NCBI GenBank assembly: GCA_047967505.1 | Contig: CM106539.1 | DNA length: 64,000 nucleotides | Strand: one strand, 5' to 3' | Source of the DNA: Dipteris shenzhenensis | Taxonomy: Eukaryota; Polypodiophyta; Polypodiopsida; Gleicheniales | In this document: positions 1 through 11,910 of the stretch, in pieces | How the letters are laid out: every line of letters starts with the position of its first letter | Numbering within the stretch: the stretch's first letter is position 1 | Program-made: the position numbers and the translations under genes | Notes under the pieces: model-generated | What the model saw: the letters and a program-made list of their open reading frames with translations, nothing else | Told to the model about the DNA's origin: nothing | Database searches by the model: none

Positions 1-572
1 ACATTCCATCAAGTTGAAAGCAATAGTCCGCCCATCACAATGGATTGGGTCGGACTACTGTCCCAGAAAAAATCAAATCAACTATATAAAATAAGGGTAA
101 CGTAGTAATAAAATACATATCCCACTAACATGGGTCTTCGAAGTACCCTTAAAGTAAGATCATGAATTCTTAATGGTCCCATTACACATGGTAGTGGATA
201 TGACTTAATGTATGAAAGGTAGGTAGGAGTATTATCCCTTTCCAACCAGTCATTGGAGGGAAGCAAAGCTTTCATAATCATGAAGAAGTCCCTTTGACCA
301 ATTAGTCGACATCCATAGAGCGAGGCTAAGAATAAAAATGGCGTCGGATGGTCCTAGATTTCTTGTAAGCCCATGCTTACTATAACTTCATGGCCTTTTC
401 CACCTAACATCATCATGATGCCGGGTATGCCAATGAGGGGGGTGGTAATGGATCTTTGTAGCCAAGTCTAGTGAGGTCCTCAGACCAAGAAGGGACCTGC
501 AGGACATACATGCAAATTCATCAAGTTAGGATCTTTGAAATCCAAAAAAATTGCAAGGGTGTGTGTTACCTA
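1..572. other. Flank outside the CACTA terminus, no gene seen
   Basis: Only short open frames without recognisable motifs occur here. The segment ends where a CACTA-type terminus begins at 573, so it is probably the host side of that insertion. I see no repeat structure or RNA gene. Confidence 0.4.
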
Positions 573-659
573 CACTACTACACACGAGCCTTATTTCGAT
601 GCTTAAGCACCGATGTTTAGCATGTGCGGGGCGCTAATCATCGATAATCAAAGCGAGAT

Positions 660-815
660 TCGTTAAGTGTCGCTATATAGTCACTTTAGGCAAGTGTCGC
701 TATATAGTGATGTTTAAAGAGTGTTGCTATATAGTGACACTTATTAGACTTGTAAATGGTCGCTATATAGCGACACTTATTAGACTTGTGAATGGTCGCT
801 ATATAGTGACACTGG
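660..815. repeat. Palindromic subterminal repeats of the CACTA element
   Basis: Five near-identical dyads of the form GTGTCGCTATATAGCGACAC start at about 667, 694, 721, 758 and 794. The fourth is an almost perfect palindrome; others differ at one or two bases. Spacing is 27-38 bp, and copies 3-5 are joined by a repeated TTATTAGACTTGT linker. In CACTA elements such subterminal motifs are binding sites for the TnpA-class protein; that role is inferred from position and symmetry. Confidence 0.75.
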
Positions 816-1222
816 ACAATTTCCTATAACGATGTTTTACAAAGTGTGTTTTTTCCCATACCAACTTTAAAAGATAGCTTTTCCCAATGATAATTTTTTT
901 TTCCTTTTCATACATGTTTAATCCTTTGAGAGAATAAAAGTACAAGAGCATGTACATCATGTTTTTGAAGCTCATATATTCATGTCCAAGTTTGAGATGA
1001 AAAAAATCAATGAAGAGCATTTACATCAACGGCTTCATCCTGAGCCAAGTCTAATGCACCAAACAAGTTTATCTCTAACTCTATACCGAGTTGATCTCCT
1101 ATATCATCATCGTACTCTAGCATCGTATGTTCACCTAAGACTTGATCATCTTCTTTAATAACGTGTGGTGATTCTTGATGATCGTCATCTTCTTTCTCAA
1201 TATCGTGATCTCCATCTTCCTC

Positions 1223-1880
1223 TCATACGATGTCATTATATGCATCTTCCTCTTGGCTCATATTGTGATCTTCATCTTCTTTGATAGATCCATATGGATC
1301 AATTGGATTTGACATTGGTAGTGGCATCTCCATATCCATATCTTTATCTTCAAAAATTTGCTTACTTCGTGGTGCAACTTGGATCACGTACCACCATCTT
1401 GGATCAGAACGATTCGGATGAAAAACCACCTATATTGAAGATGGGTGCCGAATGCCATCAATTATATATATGAAATTATGATTAAGTACATGTATCAATG
1501 GATCTTTAAAAACGAAAGCTTTGATTAATTAAATCATTAGTATGCACCTGCTCACAATACTCGGGAAGAAAAAAGTATCACTTTCATTGGTCCAAAGTTT
1601 GGTGGAGTCTATTGCAAAGAAATTGCTACTGTCTTTTCTCATTGTTGCATGGGGAACGTTGTAAATAGTTCTAAACCATTTTACATCAAGAATGAAAATA
1701 CTAAATCGTCTAAAATCAATTTCATAGATTTCATGTATGGTTCCACAATAATCCAACTGTGAGGAGAGAAGATCGGTATCTGAAGCCCTTGCTTGGCTAT
1801 CTTGTGTGAAGTTAGCCATGACTCCACAATCATACATGACTCTCTTTGAATCGATGCGTTCCACATGAAAATGTCATCCA
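1223..1880 (-). pseudogene. DUF4216 C-terminal domain of a CACTA TNP2 transposase
   Basis: Read on the minus strand, the segment begins with HFHVERIDSKRVMYDCGV, which matches the usual start of DUF4216 (FHT...TQNSGV). It continues with a block containing DYCGTIHEIYEIDF and ends with VVFHPNRSDPRWWYVIQVAP, equivalent to the family's QVFYV...WHVV...P motif. An intron is likely between about 1549 and 1432: donor GAGCAG|GTGCAT and acceptor AATATAG|GTGG. Joining at these sites gives the expected EQ-VVFHP order only if a one-base frameshift near the homopolymer at about 1570 is allowed. A stop also lies just upstream of HFHVER. The acidic tail after 1300 is typical of the family. The gene is not functional as it stands. 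Confidence 0.7.
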
Positions 1881-1920
1881 TATGTCCATATTAATGCACT
1901 GTACTTTTTGTATTGCAAAA

Positions 1921-3580
1921 GAGAATCATTAAAACAATGAAGATGCATCTATTTTATAGTATATATTGCCACAAATAATTACTTAATTACATCAAGAGGT
2001 AAGAAACTTCACTATCTTTAAGTAGTAACACTAGCACCACCTATGGTTATTTTTGTTGAGGTATGGGGGCTTTAGTTCCAATCTTTTAATTTCTAGGTTA
2101 GTAGTTTCAATAAAAATTATTTTTGCCTAGACATTTAAAGCAAAGATTCTCTTGCTTTGATTTTGCATGACTCTCTTTTTCAAAAGTGGATACCTTTGAG
2201 TTTGATGTTTCTTTGAATACATCTAGGAAACTCCCTTTTGAATTTCCTTTTTTAAATTGAGAAATTTCTTGAATCTAGAAGCAAAGCCACAACTTCATCT
2301 CTCGAGAGGTATGGGAAAAGCTACCGTTACCCCTAACCCTCACTATTGCCTCAATAAGAGCTATAAACGACCAACTTTTGCAAACCCTAGGTTATGTAAA
2401 TCTAAGTCTAATGGTTGTTTGCCAAACTGTAGATATATGCTTTTATGTTCTCCCTACAGAAGCAACCGAAGAGCAAATTATTCTAGGAGGAACCTGGTGC
2501 TATGCCATCAAATGCCAAATCGACTAGCATGCCCGAACTGCTTCACTTACCAATGGTGTTTAAATGGTAGTAGTCCTACTATGCAGATCAAGCCCCCCCT
2601 CTTCAGACCCGAGACCTTGCCGATTCACAACAATGAAGTGACATAGCAAAGCCAACTGGAAGCCCCAGCCTCCAACAACAAGACAAACGATATATGCGAC
2701 ATCCACAAGAATGGAATACAGAATAGAAGATAAATATGCAAGAGATAGAATGCTGAAGAACACTTTATTTCGGAGCAATAGCTTGCACAACATTTGTGTA
2801 CACAATGATCTCATAATGCTAGTAATAGCATGCATACAGAACCATCTAGCAGTTAGAGAAGCAGCCGTTGAGGACTACAACTGCTTGGAGATCTGAAAGT
2901 CTGTCAACCCTTGCAGCTAACCTACCCTCGCACACCCCTCTAGGTCACTGCCGCTAACCCGCATGGTTATGCAATAACACATGGCACTCACAGTGGACTG
3001 TGAGAACCACACATACACATCCTCAAACTGACGTCAGATGCATTACATAGTGCAAAGTGTATGTGCAACAATCATGTTAGGCAAAGCCTCGATAGATAAC
3101 TAGGTGCAGTAAGTTAAATCTCTCTCGCTTCACTTAGTACACAAGAGTGACCAAGCATTTCATTATGTAAAAAAAATAATTAAAAAAACATCCACTCTCT
3201 GTAGTCGCAATGCCTATTTGAACGTCCTTTTTTTAATTTCTCCGCATTTTGGACATCTTCGATGTTGCCTGTCCAAAAGCAACCACTATAGTGACTTATG
3301 CGCTTTGCTGCACAATGATACTTTATTCTGCGAGGCCCTTCCGCAGCCATTGCCATGGTTCTACTCTTCATGCAAACTAGGAATGTACTGAATAGGCGCA
3401 ATAGTGACACCGTGCTTGCCTAGTCCTGCATCACTACTCTCATGTAACTCTATCAGCAATTGTGTCACCGCTCCACTCAAACCAGCATCTGCAGTCGTCT
3501 CTACTTGCTGCCACTTCTGCATGAACATCCTCAGTCATCGATCCTACTCTAGATCCATCAGCCATTGCAACGGATGAGAC
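1921..3580. other. 1.7 kb without recognisable gene
   Basis: Open frames on both strands lack known motifs and have no plausible splice-linked continuation. The segment could hold the 3' untranslated region or LTR of the gypsy remnant to its right, since it lies downstream of that minus-strand pol, but I could not find a matching second LTR. Confidence 0.35.
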
Positions 3581-3631
3581 TTGGAGCTATTCACTACCTG
3601 CAATTCAGGCCACTACTCTGTGGGTAGTACT

Positions 3632-4081
3632 TCATCTATCCATCCACCCGGCGGAATGATTGACATGGAAGACAAACAGTCGGCCCAGCAAATAATGCCC
3701 AAATTTCTTGATAGAATAGATCATGCCCAGTCCTTCCTGCTCCATGACGGAATAATTCTTTTCGGCCCTTGAAAGCCATCCGCTCGCGTAGTAGACTGGG
3801 CGATACCACTTATTTGCATCTTCGTGCATCAAAACACTCCTAATGGCTTGATCCGAGGCATCCACAAACACATGAAAATTCTTCTCCCAAAATTCAAAGG
3901 CAATAGCACCGATGCTATAGAAAGCTAAATCTTTAGCTGCCAGTATGCTTGGTCGCACTCTGTAGTCCACACAAATGCCTTCGATTCCATATGTGCCAGT
4001 GTATTCAAGGGAATTGCCATGTGAGCCAGGAACCACATATGTCTTCCATGCCATCGAAATCAGCCAAAGAACCGCAAGCAT
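3632..4081 (-). pseudogene. RNase H-like domain remnant of gypsy pol
   Basis: The open frame contains FHVFVDASDQAIRSVLM, then KWYRPVYYASGWLSRAEKNY and EQEGLGMIYSIKKFGHYLLG, and ends at FVFHVNHSA. These are the successive motifs of the Ty3-type RNase H: VDAS, the YAS-L-AE-NY block, the E-E-L block and the DH block. The last block has N for the usual D (VNHSA for VDHSA). The N-terminal 60 residues fit the connection region only loosely. Confidence 0.78.
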
Positions 4082-4179
4082 TCCTTAGGCGTTGTTGGTG
4101 TCGGGGCTTGCATAATGACTGCCAATACTTTATCTGGATCCACTGCAATGCCTTTTGCCGAGATCACATGCCCTAGGAG

Positions 4180-4800
4180 TCAGCCACTATGCACTGCGAA
4201 GGCACATTTCATTGGATTCAGACTAAAGGAGACTTCCCTGTAGCATTGGAAGCATTTCTGCAAGTGCTCCAGATGCTCATCAAATGTGTCGAACACACTA
4301 AGGTCATCAAAGAAAACCCTCATGAAATTTATTAAATAGGATCCGAAGATCTCCTGCATTGCCCGCTGAAAGGTTGAGGGAGCATTCCGTAATCTGAACC
4401 ACACAACTATGCAGACAAAGACCCCCCAGGATGTGATAAATTATATTTTGGGCTGGTCTTCTGGAGCCATTTGGATTTGGTTGTACCCACTATATCCATC
4501 CAAGAAGGAGTACACCTCTTGCCCTACCACTTCATCGAGCAGTGAATCCATATAGGGCAAGGGAATGGATCAGGAACTGTGGCCACATTCAGCTTGCAGT
4601 AATTGACACAAATCTGCAATTTCTTGTTTTTCTTTGGCACAATGACAATCAGGGAAATCCACTCTAGATTTTCAATTGGTGCAATGAATCCCACCCGCAA
4701 CAAGTGCTCCAATTCTTCACACACTTGCTTAGCCACATGCAGATTCATATAATACCTTTGTATCTTCATCAGAGTGACATCTGGTTTGAGGTTAACTAAC
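4180..4800 (-). pseudogene. Reverse transcriptase remnant (Ty3-gypsy)
   Basis: The N-terminal part (4524-4769) holds VPKKNKKLQICVNYCKLN, the usual VPKK-G-LR-CVDYRKLN block, and a DPFP turn. After a frameshift the sequence continues as SFLDGYSGYNQI (motif A) with an in-frame stop further on. It then resumes at 4404-4180 as FRLRNAPSTFQRAM and FFDDLSVF, the latter replacing the catalytic Y[VI]DD. One catalytic Asp pair is still visible, but the breaks make it inactive. Confidence 0.8.
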
Positions 4801-5069
4801 CCGGTGTTGGTAAAACTTTGGATCTAGACCCTTCATATCTGCATAGTCCCAGGCAAACACATTGGAAAATTCCTGCAACAGGGCAATCAATTCGCTGTGG
4901 AATTCAGTTGTCAACAAAGTGTTGACTTTGACTAGTTTAGATGTGCCATCCACTCCGAGAAAAACCGTATCGAGAGCATCCTCTACCCGCCACCTCTAGA
5001 ACGACGGCCCGCAAGATTTCGAGTGGTCGAACCTAGAATTGATAAGCCATGCAGACTAAGAAGGGTGCT

Positions 5070-5192
5070 AGCTCCCAAGACATCCAACCCATTTCTTGGT
5101 AGGTCCTCAAAGTGACAATATTGACCCCCGACCTGCCATCGACCAGCACCTGAGCAAAATTTTGACCTTGTGCCTTTGCAAAAATCACCGGA
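5070..5192 (-). pseudogene. Retropepsin-like protease segment of the gypsy remnant
   Basis: The minus strand reads FAQVLVDGRSGVNIVTLRTY followed by QEMGW. This resembles the LVDGGSGVN active-site loop of plant gypsy aspartic proteases, with one Gly changed to Arg. The frame closes shortly downstream. The longer overlapping open frame at 4983-5405 is in another phase and shows no family motif. Confidence 0.5.
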
Positions 5193-5409
5193 ATCTACAT
5201 GTCGGTCAAAGGCACTACCAGAACTGTGGGCATGAATCAACTTGACATAGCTCCACCTCTTTTGGTTCTGACTCCGTGTGCAGGGAATGCAACAATTGTT
5301 GGTGGAATCTCGAACATGTAATGGTTGATGCATTAGAAATGTACACCAAGCAAGAATTATACATTGTGATCTACACCCTTTCAATGTCATGCTATATTTT
5401 ACCAAAGGT

Positions 5410-7020
5410 CACTATCTGTGGGTTGGCATTATTGATTGAGGACTTCTACTTCAAAATGGTGAATCGAGAGAATTTGTTAACTTTGTAAAACACCCTCTAG
5501 ATATGGATGATGTGACTTATGATATTAAGAAGGGTAGGGCAACAAGATAGAATAGACTTTAGCCTTGGCAATCTAGAAATAATAGACCCTATTGAATAGT
5601 AATGCTTATAGTAAAGAATCAGATGTGTATGCCTTGGGATATATGATTAAATAGCTTATTATTTTTTTGTAAGGAGTGTAAGCAATACTATTTCAAGGAG
5701 GATAACACAAAATAGTCAGCATGGGGTGGCATGTTAATTTCAATTTGACCAACTATATGTTTGTGGAAAAACAAAATAGATTGACATTGGCTGAGATGAA
5801 CAATCGATTGGCAAGATTTAACACTCAACCCCATGCTTGTTTGCGGCCTATGGTTGAGATGATGCCTTAGTTGTTTTAATCCACTTTGATTATCAGGCTA
5901 CTCTTTGGAAAATTGTATTTATTAACTATAATGTTACCCTTTATTGAATTTTGAATACTAGTACATGGTTTTATGCTATTTGAAATTATTAAGTGTTGGA
6001 AAATATATTTCATGTTGTGCAGGAAATTTGTATTATACATGCTCAATGATTTGATTCATAGTGTTTTACAAATGCAAATATTATTTGAAGATGACTTCAT
6101 GTTTGTGAAGCTTGACCATGTTCTCTATTTACTCTTTCTTGTGTCCTTAAGGTTGAAAGTATGAAAACTCCTGGCTCATCCCATGTCACAGTCATCCATT
6201 AGGATGGATAACTATAGAAATGCAATTGGATTAAAGAAACATAAAAAGACATGTCTTTGAAAATATGATGGCTGAGAATACTAGAGAGAGAATAGTACTT
6301 ATGGATACATATGATGTAATGTAAGCCTAGCAATGCAGCTTCTTGATGAGATGAATGTTGCTATAATGCTAGCAACATAGAAAATATGCTCTTGTACAAA
6401 TATATGTTCTTTTTTTTCTAAGAGTTGTATTCGTGTGGTAAACTTGTATTAAATTTGCAAATCATATAGTAGACTTGCATCAAAATTGATTAAGCTATTC
6501 CTTCTCTTTGTGAATTATGCTATTCATTTTTAAAATGTATTTATGTTTAAGATGTGTATAGCTTTTATTATCGATGTGTTATTTTTTATTTCCAATGTAC
6601 TTGAAGTGCAAATAATCACATGAAGATAAGAAGTTTGATGCTGTTACTCTCAACAAAGTTTTAGAGACAATAATTTTTATGCTATTTTATGTTCAACTAA
6701 TACAAGAATTAATTGTAAAACACGTACTTACCATGGGGAGAAAGAAGAAAGTTCAAGTTTTGCAGAAAATTACCAAAATGACATCTTTTTTATTACCTTG
6801 CACATCAATGGGCTAATGCAAACTCAATCACAACAACAAATACACCATAGAATGTACTATCAAATCCTTCTTCCTTGAATCATGAGGAAATTTAGGGGAC
6901 TCCAAAACATGCTTTAGGTAGAAAACTTCATGCTAGAAATCAATGTTTAAGATCGTTGATTTATGATGATAGTTTTAGCAGGGATTTGAGTTTTCAGGTC
7001 TTGGAAGTAGGCCAATCAAC
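5410..7020. other. AT-rich spacer without recognisable gene
   Basis: About 1.6 kb of AT-rich DNA with no frame carrying known motifs. Short runs near 5490-5560 could be decayed coding sequence, but stops are dense. Nothing else is supported. Confidence 0.3.
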
Positions 7021-7291
7021 CTTACATAATTGTAATCAAGAAAATGCAATTGTTATACAAATGCATCAGCTGGCACACCATTAAATGCAGAGAAAATGCA
7101 TTAGCTGGCACAACTTTGACAAGTGATGAGGCATTGGATTTAAGTGGATTGGAAAGTGGAAAAATATATGAAACAATGTCATCCATGCGAACACCAAGAG
7201 AGGAAGCCATTAGAAACGCATCAAAAAATTGCAACTCCTCAAGTAGAAGAGAAAGAGAGTTTGGGATATTCATAGGAATTTTTAAGAAGAT

Positions 7292-7760
7292 TGGATAGCC
7301 AAATATCCTTGGTTGGGGGTAGAACAAGTGGGCATTGGCGATGCACCAAAGTGTGCCATTTGTGAAATATGCACCTAGGCAAGGAAAAAGAAGGCAAGGT
7401 TGCAATTGAAGATTGATACCATTGAGAAGCATTGTGGGAAGGTTTACAGATGATAGAAGATACAAACAATGAAAAAAAAATGATCAAAAAGTGGGACAAG
7501 GAGAATAATCATCACCTGAAAGATGAAATTGAATACAATAAATGTTTTCTTGCACAACTATTGAGTATAAATAGATGTGAAGGATTATTGTGCAAAAGCG
7601 TTTGGGATGTATTGATGATCAGGTTGATAGAGAAAAAATAGTGCAATTTGTAGCTATTATGCAAATATTGAAGCAAGGCCACTCATTGATAGACTTGTCA
7701 AGTTACCAATCATATCTTCAATTTTTGGACTTTCCTTATTTGTCAAGCATGCATTGGTCA
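7292..7760 (+). pseudogene. BED-type zinc finger, probable hAT-like transposase N-terminus
   Basis: The plus strand reads WIAKYPWLG, then KCAICEIC, then KIDTIEKHCGK. This is the W-YPWL, CxxC, TxxKHxGK layout of plant BED or TTF fingers that precede hAT and DUF4371 transposases. About 80 codons later comes QFVAIMQILKQGHSLIDL and LDFPYLSSMHWS, resembling the region after the finger in those proteins. Several stops interrupt the frame (for example just after the CxxC), and coding similarity ends abruptly at 7760, where a copia LTR relic begins. An 84-residue open frame upstream (7044-7298) may belong to the same gene but has no motif. Confidence 0.45.
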
Positions 7761-8270
7761 AGGAACATATATGGCTAACCTTTGGCACTAAGTGTGCCTC
7801 TCCTACACACACACACAACCATATGACTGCTAGTGGATGAACACATGCATGTAGCAAGCCCTTGATCACACATATCCCAACATACCCCCCCTCAAGGTTT
7901 TGCCTCTTGCTATGTCAAGGATACATCTAGTTTCACATGCCATCTCATGATGATCAAGGATAAATCTATGGCTAGGATCTCATGCTAGCAAACATGCCCA
8001 AGGGTCAAGGTTTACAAAAATGGGATAGATCCCCCCAAATGGTTATCTCCCTTGCATGTACAAGGATGAATCTTAGGCCTTTTGTTGAACCTAGTTTCTC
8101 ATGTCTGCAAGAGGTACCATGGGGGTAAACACATATCACATGGCCTACATCATATGGTGACCAGAGGTGATTTACAAAAGAAAAAACACATAAAATTCTT
8201 TTTGGAGTACTATTCCAGCCAGAGAACCTCAAAAATTTGACCAAGTGATGATAAATAAAGTTCAAAAGAC
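7760..8270 (-). mobile_element. Copia-type LTR and 3' UTR relic, minus strand
   Basis: Read on the minus strand, this segment matches the 3' untranslated region of the young GAG element at 18880-19210. Shared blocks include the AACACCTCTGGTCACC-like start, the TACATGTAGGGGAGATAACC-like middle and the GACTAGATGTATCCTTGACA-like end. It then reaches a purine tract and TGTTGGGATATG (tract 7883-7897, LTR-like start at 7882). The piece abuts the broken BED-finger gene at 7760, so it probably interrupted that gene. Confidence 0.6.
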
Positions 8271-9740
8271 AAAGTGCTCAAAAGGCATAGTCTTTATATT
8301 CTACCACAAAGCGCTTCTCTCCTCTCATTAACCTATTGCAGGATTCTCAAAATTTTCAAAATGTTGTAAGAGGTGAGTTCATTTCCAACATATTGTGTAT
8401 GCAAGAACTTCTAAGAATCAAGTTTTTGTAAATTTGAATTTTTTTTCAAATCTGATTATTTTCTCAAAAACTTGTTGCGTATGCAACAACTTCCAAAAAC
8501 CATCTTTTGCATTAAATCTTTTTTCCCACAAATTTCCCTCTTTACCTTAAACTATTGTCACAAATTTCTCTCAACCTCAATCTCTCCCAGCCTATTGGGC
8601 ATGCAATAATTTTTCAAAAAAAATAAATTAGAAAACAATCTATTATAAATTTCTCTCTCAACCTCAAAACCACTCAAACCTCCCTACCTATTGTGCACGC
8701 AAGAACTTCAAAACGAAATTTAACCATAAATCTCTCCAAAAACTCTTCTCACCACACTTTATTAATATAAGAAATCCATTTATAATATTTTACTCCATAA
8801 TATAATAACTTTTTATTAACTAATATTAAAATATAAATTTTCTAAAAATATATATTGTTAATCTATAAACTAATATAAATATTATATAATTATTATATAA
8901 ATATATATATAAATACATTAATTAAAAAATATAACAATGAAAATATTTTTGAATGGGAAGTCTTCTAGCATATGTGCTTTATATAATACTTATGCTTAAA
9001 ACAATGAAGAATTAGTGAATGTATTTGTAAGGTAGTTCTTAATATGAAAAATCTCTCCAATATTATTCTTGCTATTAACTAGATATTAAATTTTAGTTTT
9101 AATAAAAATATACATTATTAACTTAAAAACTAATATAAATATAATGTAATTATTGTATAAATTTAAATAAATATATAAAATTAATATTATACATTAATAA
9201 CATTCAAAATTATGTATATTATATACTAATAATCTTTAAATTTTAAAAAGATAGTCAATCAAAGAATTGAATTAATTTAAAAAATAAGGAAATATTAAAA
9301 TTTACACGTGCTTTTAGCATGTATGCTTTTCTTCCATGTGTATAATACTTGTTAGTCGAAGAATGAAGAATTAGATAATGTATTTGTAAGGTAGGTATTT
9401 AAAACCATAGAATCTGGAAGAGGTTTAGCATACTTGCTTATCTTTGTTACAATATATAATACTTTGCAAAAGCCTTAAACTTTGTTTAAGGCTTTGCACA
9501 AAACTACAGTATCATTGAATCCATATCATTTTTCTACTTTAGCAACCACCAGATATCCATGGTATGAATCCATGATATGGAATACATATCATTTCTTCTG
9601 ATATACCATGCAACATGAATGTAAAATATGAATCGGTGTGCTTTTAGCCTATGTGCTTGTCCCTAATAAAGAGGATACTTTAACTAGGTAGACTTATAAT
9701 TACTTAAAGTAAACCCTTTGCAAGGATTGTACCTAGTATT
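8270..9740. other. AT-rich intergenic DNA
   Basis: Very AT-rich DNA, most extreme at 8780-9330, with no open frame of note and many stops in every phase. Some short phrases recur, such as CTTTTAGCATATGTGCTT-like blocks near 8965, 9310, 9430 and 9640, suggesting old internal duplication. No gene is supported. Confidence 0.35.
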
Positions 9741-9895
9741 GGATATATCCAACCTATTGCACAAATCAAGAAAATTGCACAAATCAAGAATTTTCGCGAT
9801 TTGTGCAACAGATTGGATATACGGTTGGTTGGATAAACTTTAAACAATTAATACCAAAACATCTTAACCACCGTAAATCCTAAACTTAAACTCTA

Positions 9896-9990
9896 AATTC
9901 TAAACTCCTAAATAATAAATTCTAAACCCTAAACCCTAAACTCGAAATCCTAAGTCCTAAACCCTAAACCCTAAACCCTAACCCTAAAAT
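9896..9990 (-). repeat. Interstitial telomere-like repeats, left arm
   Basis: Degenerate and perfect CCCTAAA units are strung together here, with variants such as TCCTAAA and CTCTAAA. The heptamer is the Arabidopsis-type plant telomere repeat. Because the array is short, degenerate and mirrored at 10860-11000, it is interstitial rather than a chromosome end. Confidence 0.8.
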
Positions 9991-10855
9991 ACAACCAAAA
10001 TTTAAGAATTTTCTTGATTTGTGCAATAGATTGGATATATGGTTGGGGGTGCACCCCCTAACCTGTTGCTTGAGCAACAGGTTGGGGGACATATCCAACC
10101 TGTTCCACAAGTCAAGAATTTTCTTAATTTGTGTGACAGGTTGGATTGAGCAACAGGTTGGGGGATATATCCAACTTGTTGCACAAATTAAGAAAATTCC
10201 TTGATTTGTGCAACAGATTGGATATACCTCCCAACCTGTTATAAGAGGTTGGGGGTGCACCCCCAACATGTTGTAAAGCAACAGGTTGGGGGATATTCAA
10301 TCTGTTGCACAAATCAATAATTTTCTTGATTTGTGCAATAGATTGGATATACCTCCCAACCTGTTGTAAGAGGTTGGGGGATATCCAACCTGTTGCACAA
10401 ATCAATAATTTTCTTGATTTGTGCAACAGATTGGATATATCATCCAACCTGTTGCTCAAGCAATAGGTTGGGGGATATATCCAACTTGTTCTATAAGTCA
10501 AGAATTTTCTTGATTTGTGCAACAGGTTGATATACCCCCCAACCTATTACTCAATATATCCAACCTGTTCCACAAGTGAAGAATTTTCTTAATTTGTGCA
10601 ACAGGTTGGATATATCCCCCAATCTATTACTCAATCCAACCTGTTACACAAATTAAGAAAATTCTTGACTTGTGGAACAGGTTGGATATATCCCCCAACC
10701 TATTGCTCAAGCAATAGGTTAGGGGTGCACCCCCAACCGTATATCCAATCTGTTGCACAAATCAAAAAAATTCTTGATTTGTGCAACAGGTTAGATATAT
10801 CCCCCAACCTCTTGCTTGAGCAATAGGTTGGATATATCCCTAAACTTCGATTGTA

Positions 10856-11000
10856 TTTTAGGGATAGGGTTTAGGGTTTAGGGTTTAGGATTTAGGATTT
10901 AGAATTTAGGGTTTAGGATTTAGAGTTTAGGGTTTAGGGTTTAGGATTTATTGTTTAGGAGTTTAGATTATAGGGTTTAGGGTTTAGGATTTAAATGTTT
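10856..11000 (+). repeat. Interstitial telomere-like repeats, right arm
   Basis: TTTAGGG units with variants (TTTAGGA, TTTAGAA) form the mirror image of the left arm. The two arrays point outward to the same unique 40-bp sequence, showing they are arms of one inverted repeat. Confidence 0.8.
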
Positions 11001-11910
11001 AAATTTTAGGATTTACGATGGTTAAGATGTTTTGGTATTAATTGTTTAAACTTTAGGATGCAGGGTTTAGGTTTAATGCCTTCTCTGCTAGTTTTGATAT
11101 AAAAGTTATTAAGTAATAATAAGCTCAATAATTATTTATTGTGTCTTTTTTTGAGTTGCTAATCTATTTTTGTACATAAAACATGTATTCACCCTAACAG
11201 AGGGTATGGATGTGGTGTTCTATAAGAAGAATGAAGTGGTGGCTTTTGGATGAATTCATAGTCTTGATCCTATGAATGTGTGTCATTTCCAACATTGTGG
11301 TGAGAGAAGATGTGTAGTGATAATCACCAACATTATAAATCCTGAAGTTCATTTAAAATATCCACATGGAGACTTTGAAACATTGGGAGATATCTTACAA
11401 TGTGACATATTTGATATGCAAGCACACAGAACGCTCTAGGACCAAGATAAAATTGTTCCAAATACATACTTTCAAGATATCAAGAAAACTTATTTTGAGG
11501 GGGAAAAAGTAGAGATGTTATCTTGTTCTAGAGAAGTTTTAGCAATTGGAAACTTTAAGGGCTATGCTCAGAGTTTTCTCTATGTAGTGGAGATAAGTAA
11601 GTTGACTAGTGCAAGTGTCATTCAAAATGCAATGGATAGTACTTCACACCTAGACGTCCATAATACTATGTCTCATCTACAAGTTCATAGTACTTCTAAA
11701 TGGGAGTTAGCTTTCTTGAAATCAAGTTTTCCCAAGATAGTTTCCTTCAATGTCATGGAAGACACAACAGAATATTATCAGAAGAAAAGGACTATAACAC
11801 AAATGGGATCCAAATTGATAAGAAGCTATAGTAGTGATCAAGAGTATCATAGTGGCATGCTCACAGGTATTGAGGAAATTATAGTAACAGATGTTGATCT
11901 AGAAAAGGTT

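Larger units (their letters stand above)
573..1920 (-). mobile_element. CACTA (En/Spm) transposon, 3' end fragment
   Basis: The sequence CACTACTACACACGAGCC at 573-590 fits the terminal inverted repeat of a CACTA element. Inside it lie palindromic subterminal repeats (667-812), and then coding sequence for the C-terminal DUF4216 domain of a TNP2-type transposase on the minus strand (1223-1880). This order is what the 3' end of a CACTA element should show. The matching terminus and the upstream transposase exons are not found to the right, so the element appears truncated near 1.9 kb. Reaching a 3-bp target duplication would need the missing end. Confidence 0.7.
3632..5300 (-). mobile_element. 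Ty3-gypsy retrotransposon pol remnant
   Basis: Protease-like, reverse transcriptase and RNase H-like segments follow one another on the minus strand in Ty3-gypsy order (5192 to 3640). Each lies in a different frame and is separated by stops or frameshifts, so the copy is old and dead. No integrase, gag or LTR pair is recognisable around it. Confidence 0.75.
9830..11062. repeat. 1.2 kb inverted repeat with telomere-like arms
   Basis: The left arm (9836-9990) contains AATACCAAAACATCTTAACC followed by runs of CCCTAAA. The right arm (10856-11062) is its reverse complement, with TTTAGGG runs followed by GGTTAAGATGTTTTGGTATT. Between the arms are roughly a dozen degenerate copies of GGTTGGATATATCC / CCAACCTGTTGC, alternating in orientation and linked by TGTGCAA...TTCTTGATTTGTGCAA segments. 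The whole is a large palindrome able to fold back. Copy 1 of the TNP1/DUF7869 gene starts about 140 bp downstream. Confidence 0.85.

Noticed and set aside
2257-2646. 129-codon plus-strand frame
   Set aside because: No motif, no splice-linked partner, composition like the surrounding non-coding DNA.
5276-5488. 70-codon plus-strand frame overlapping the gypsy protease
   Set aside because: It is antisense to decayed pol and has no motif of its own.
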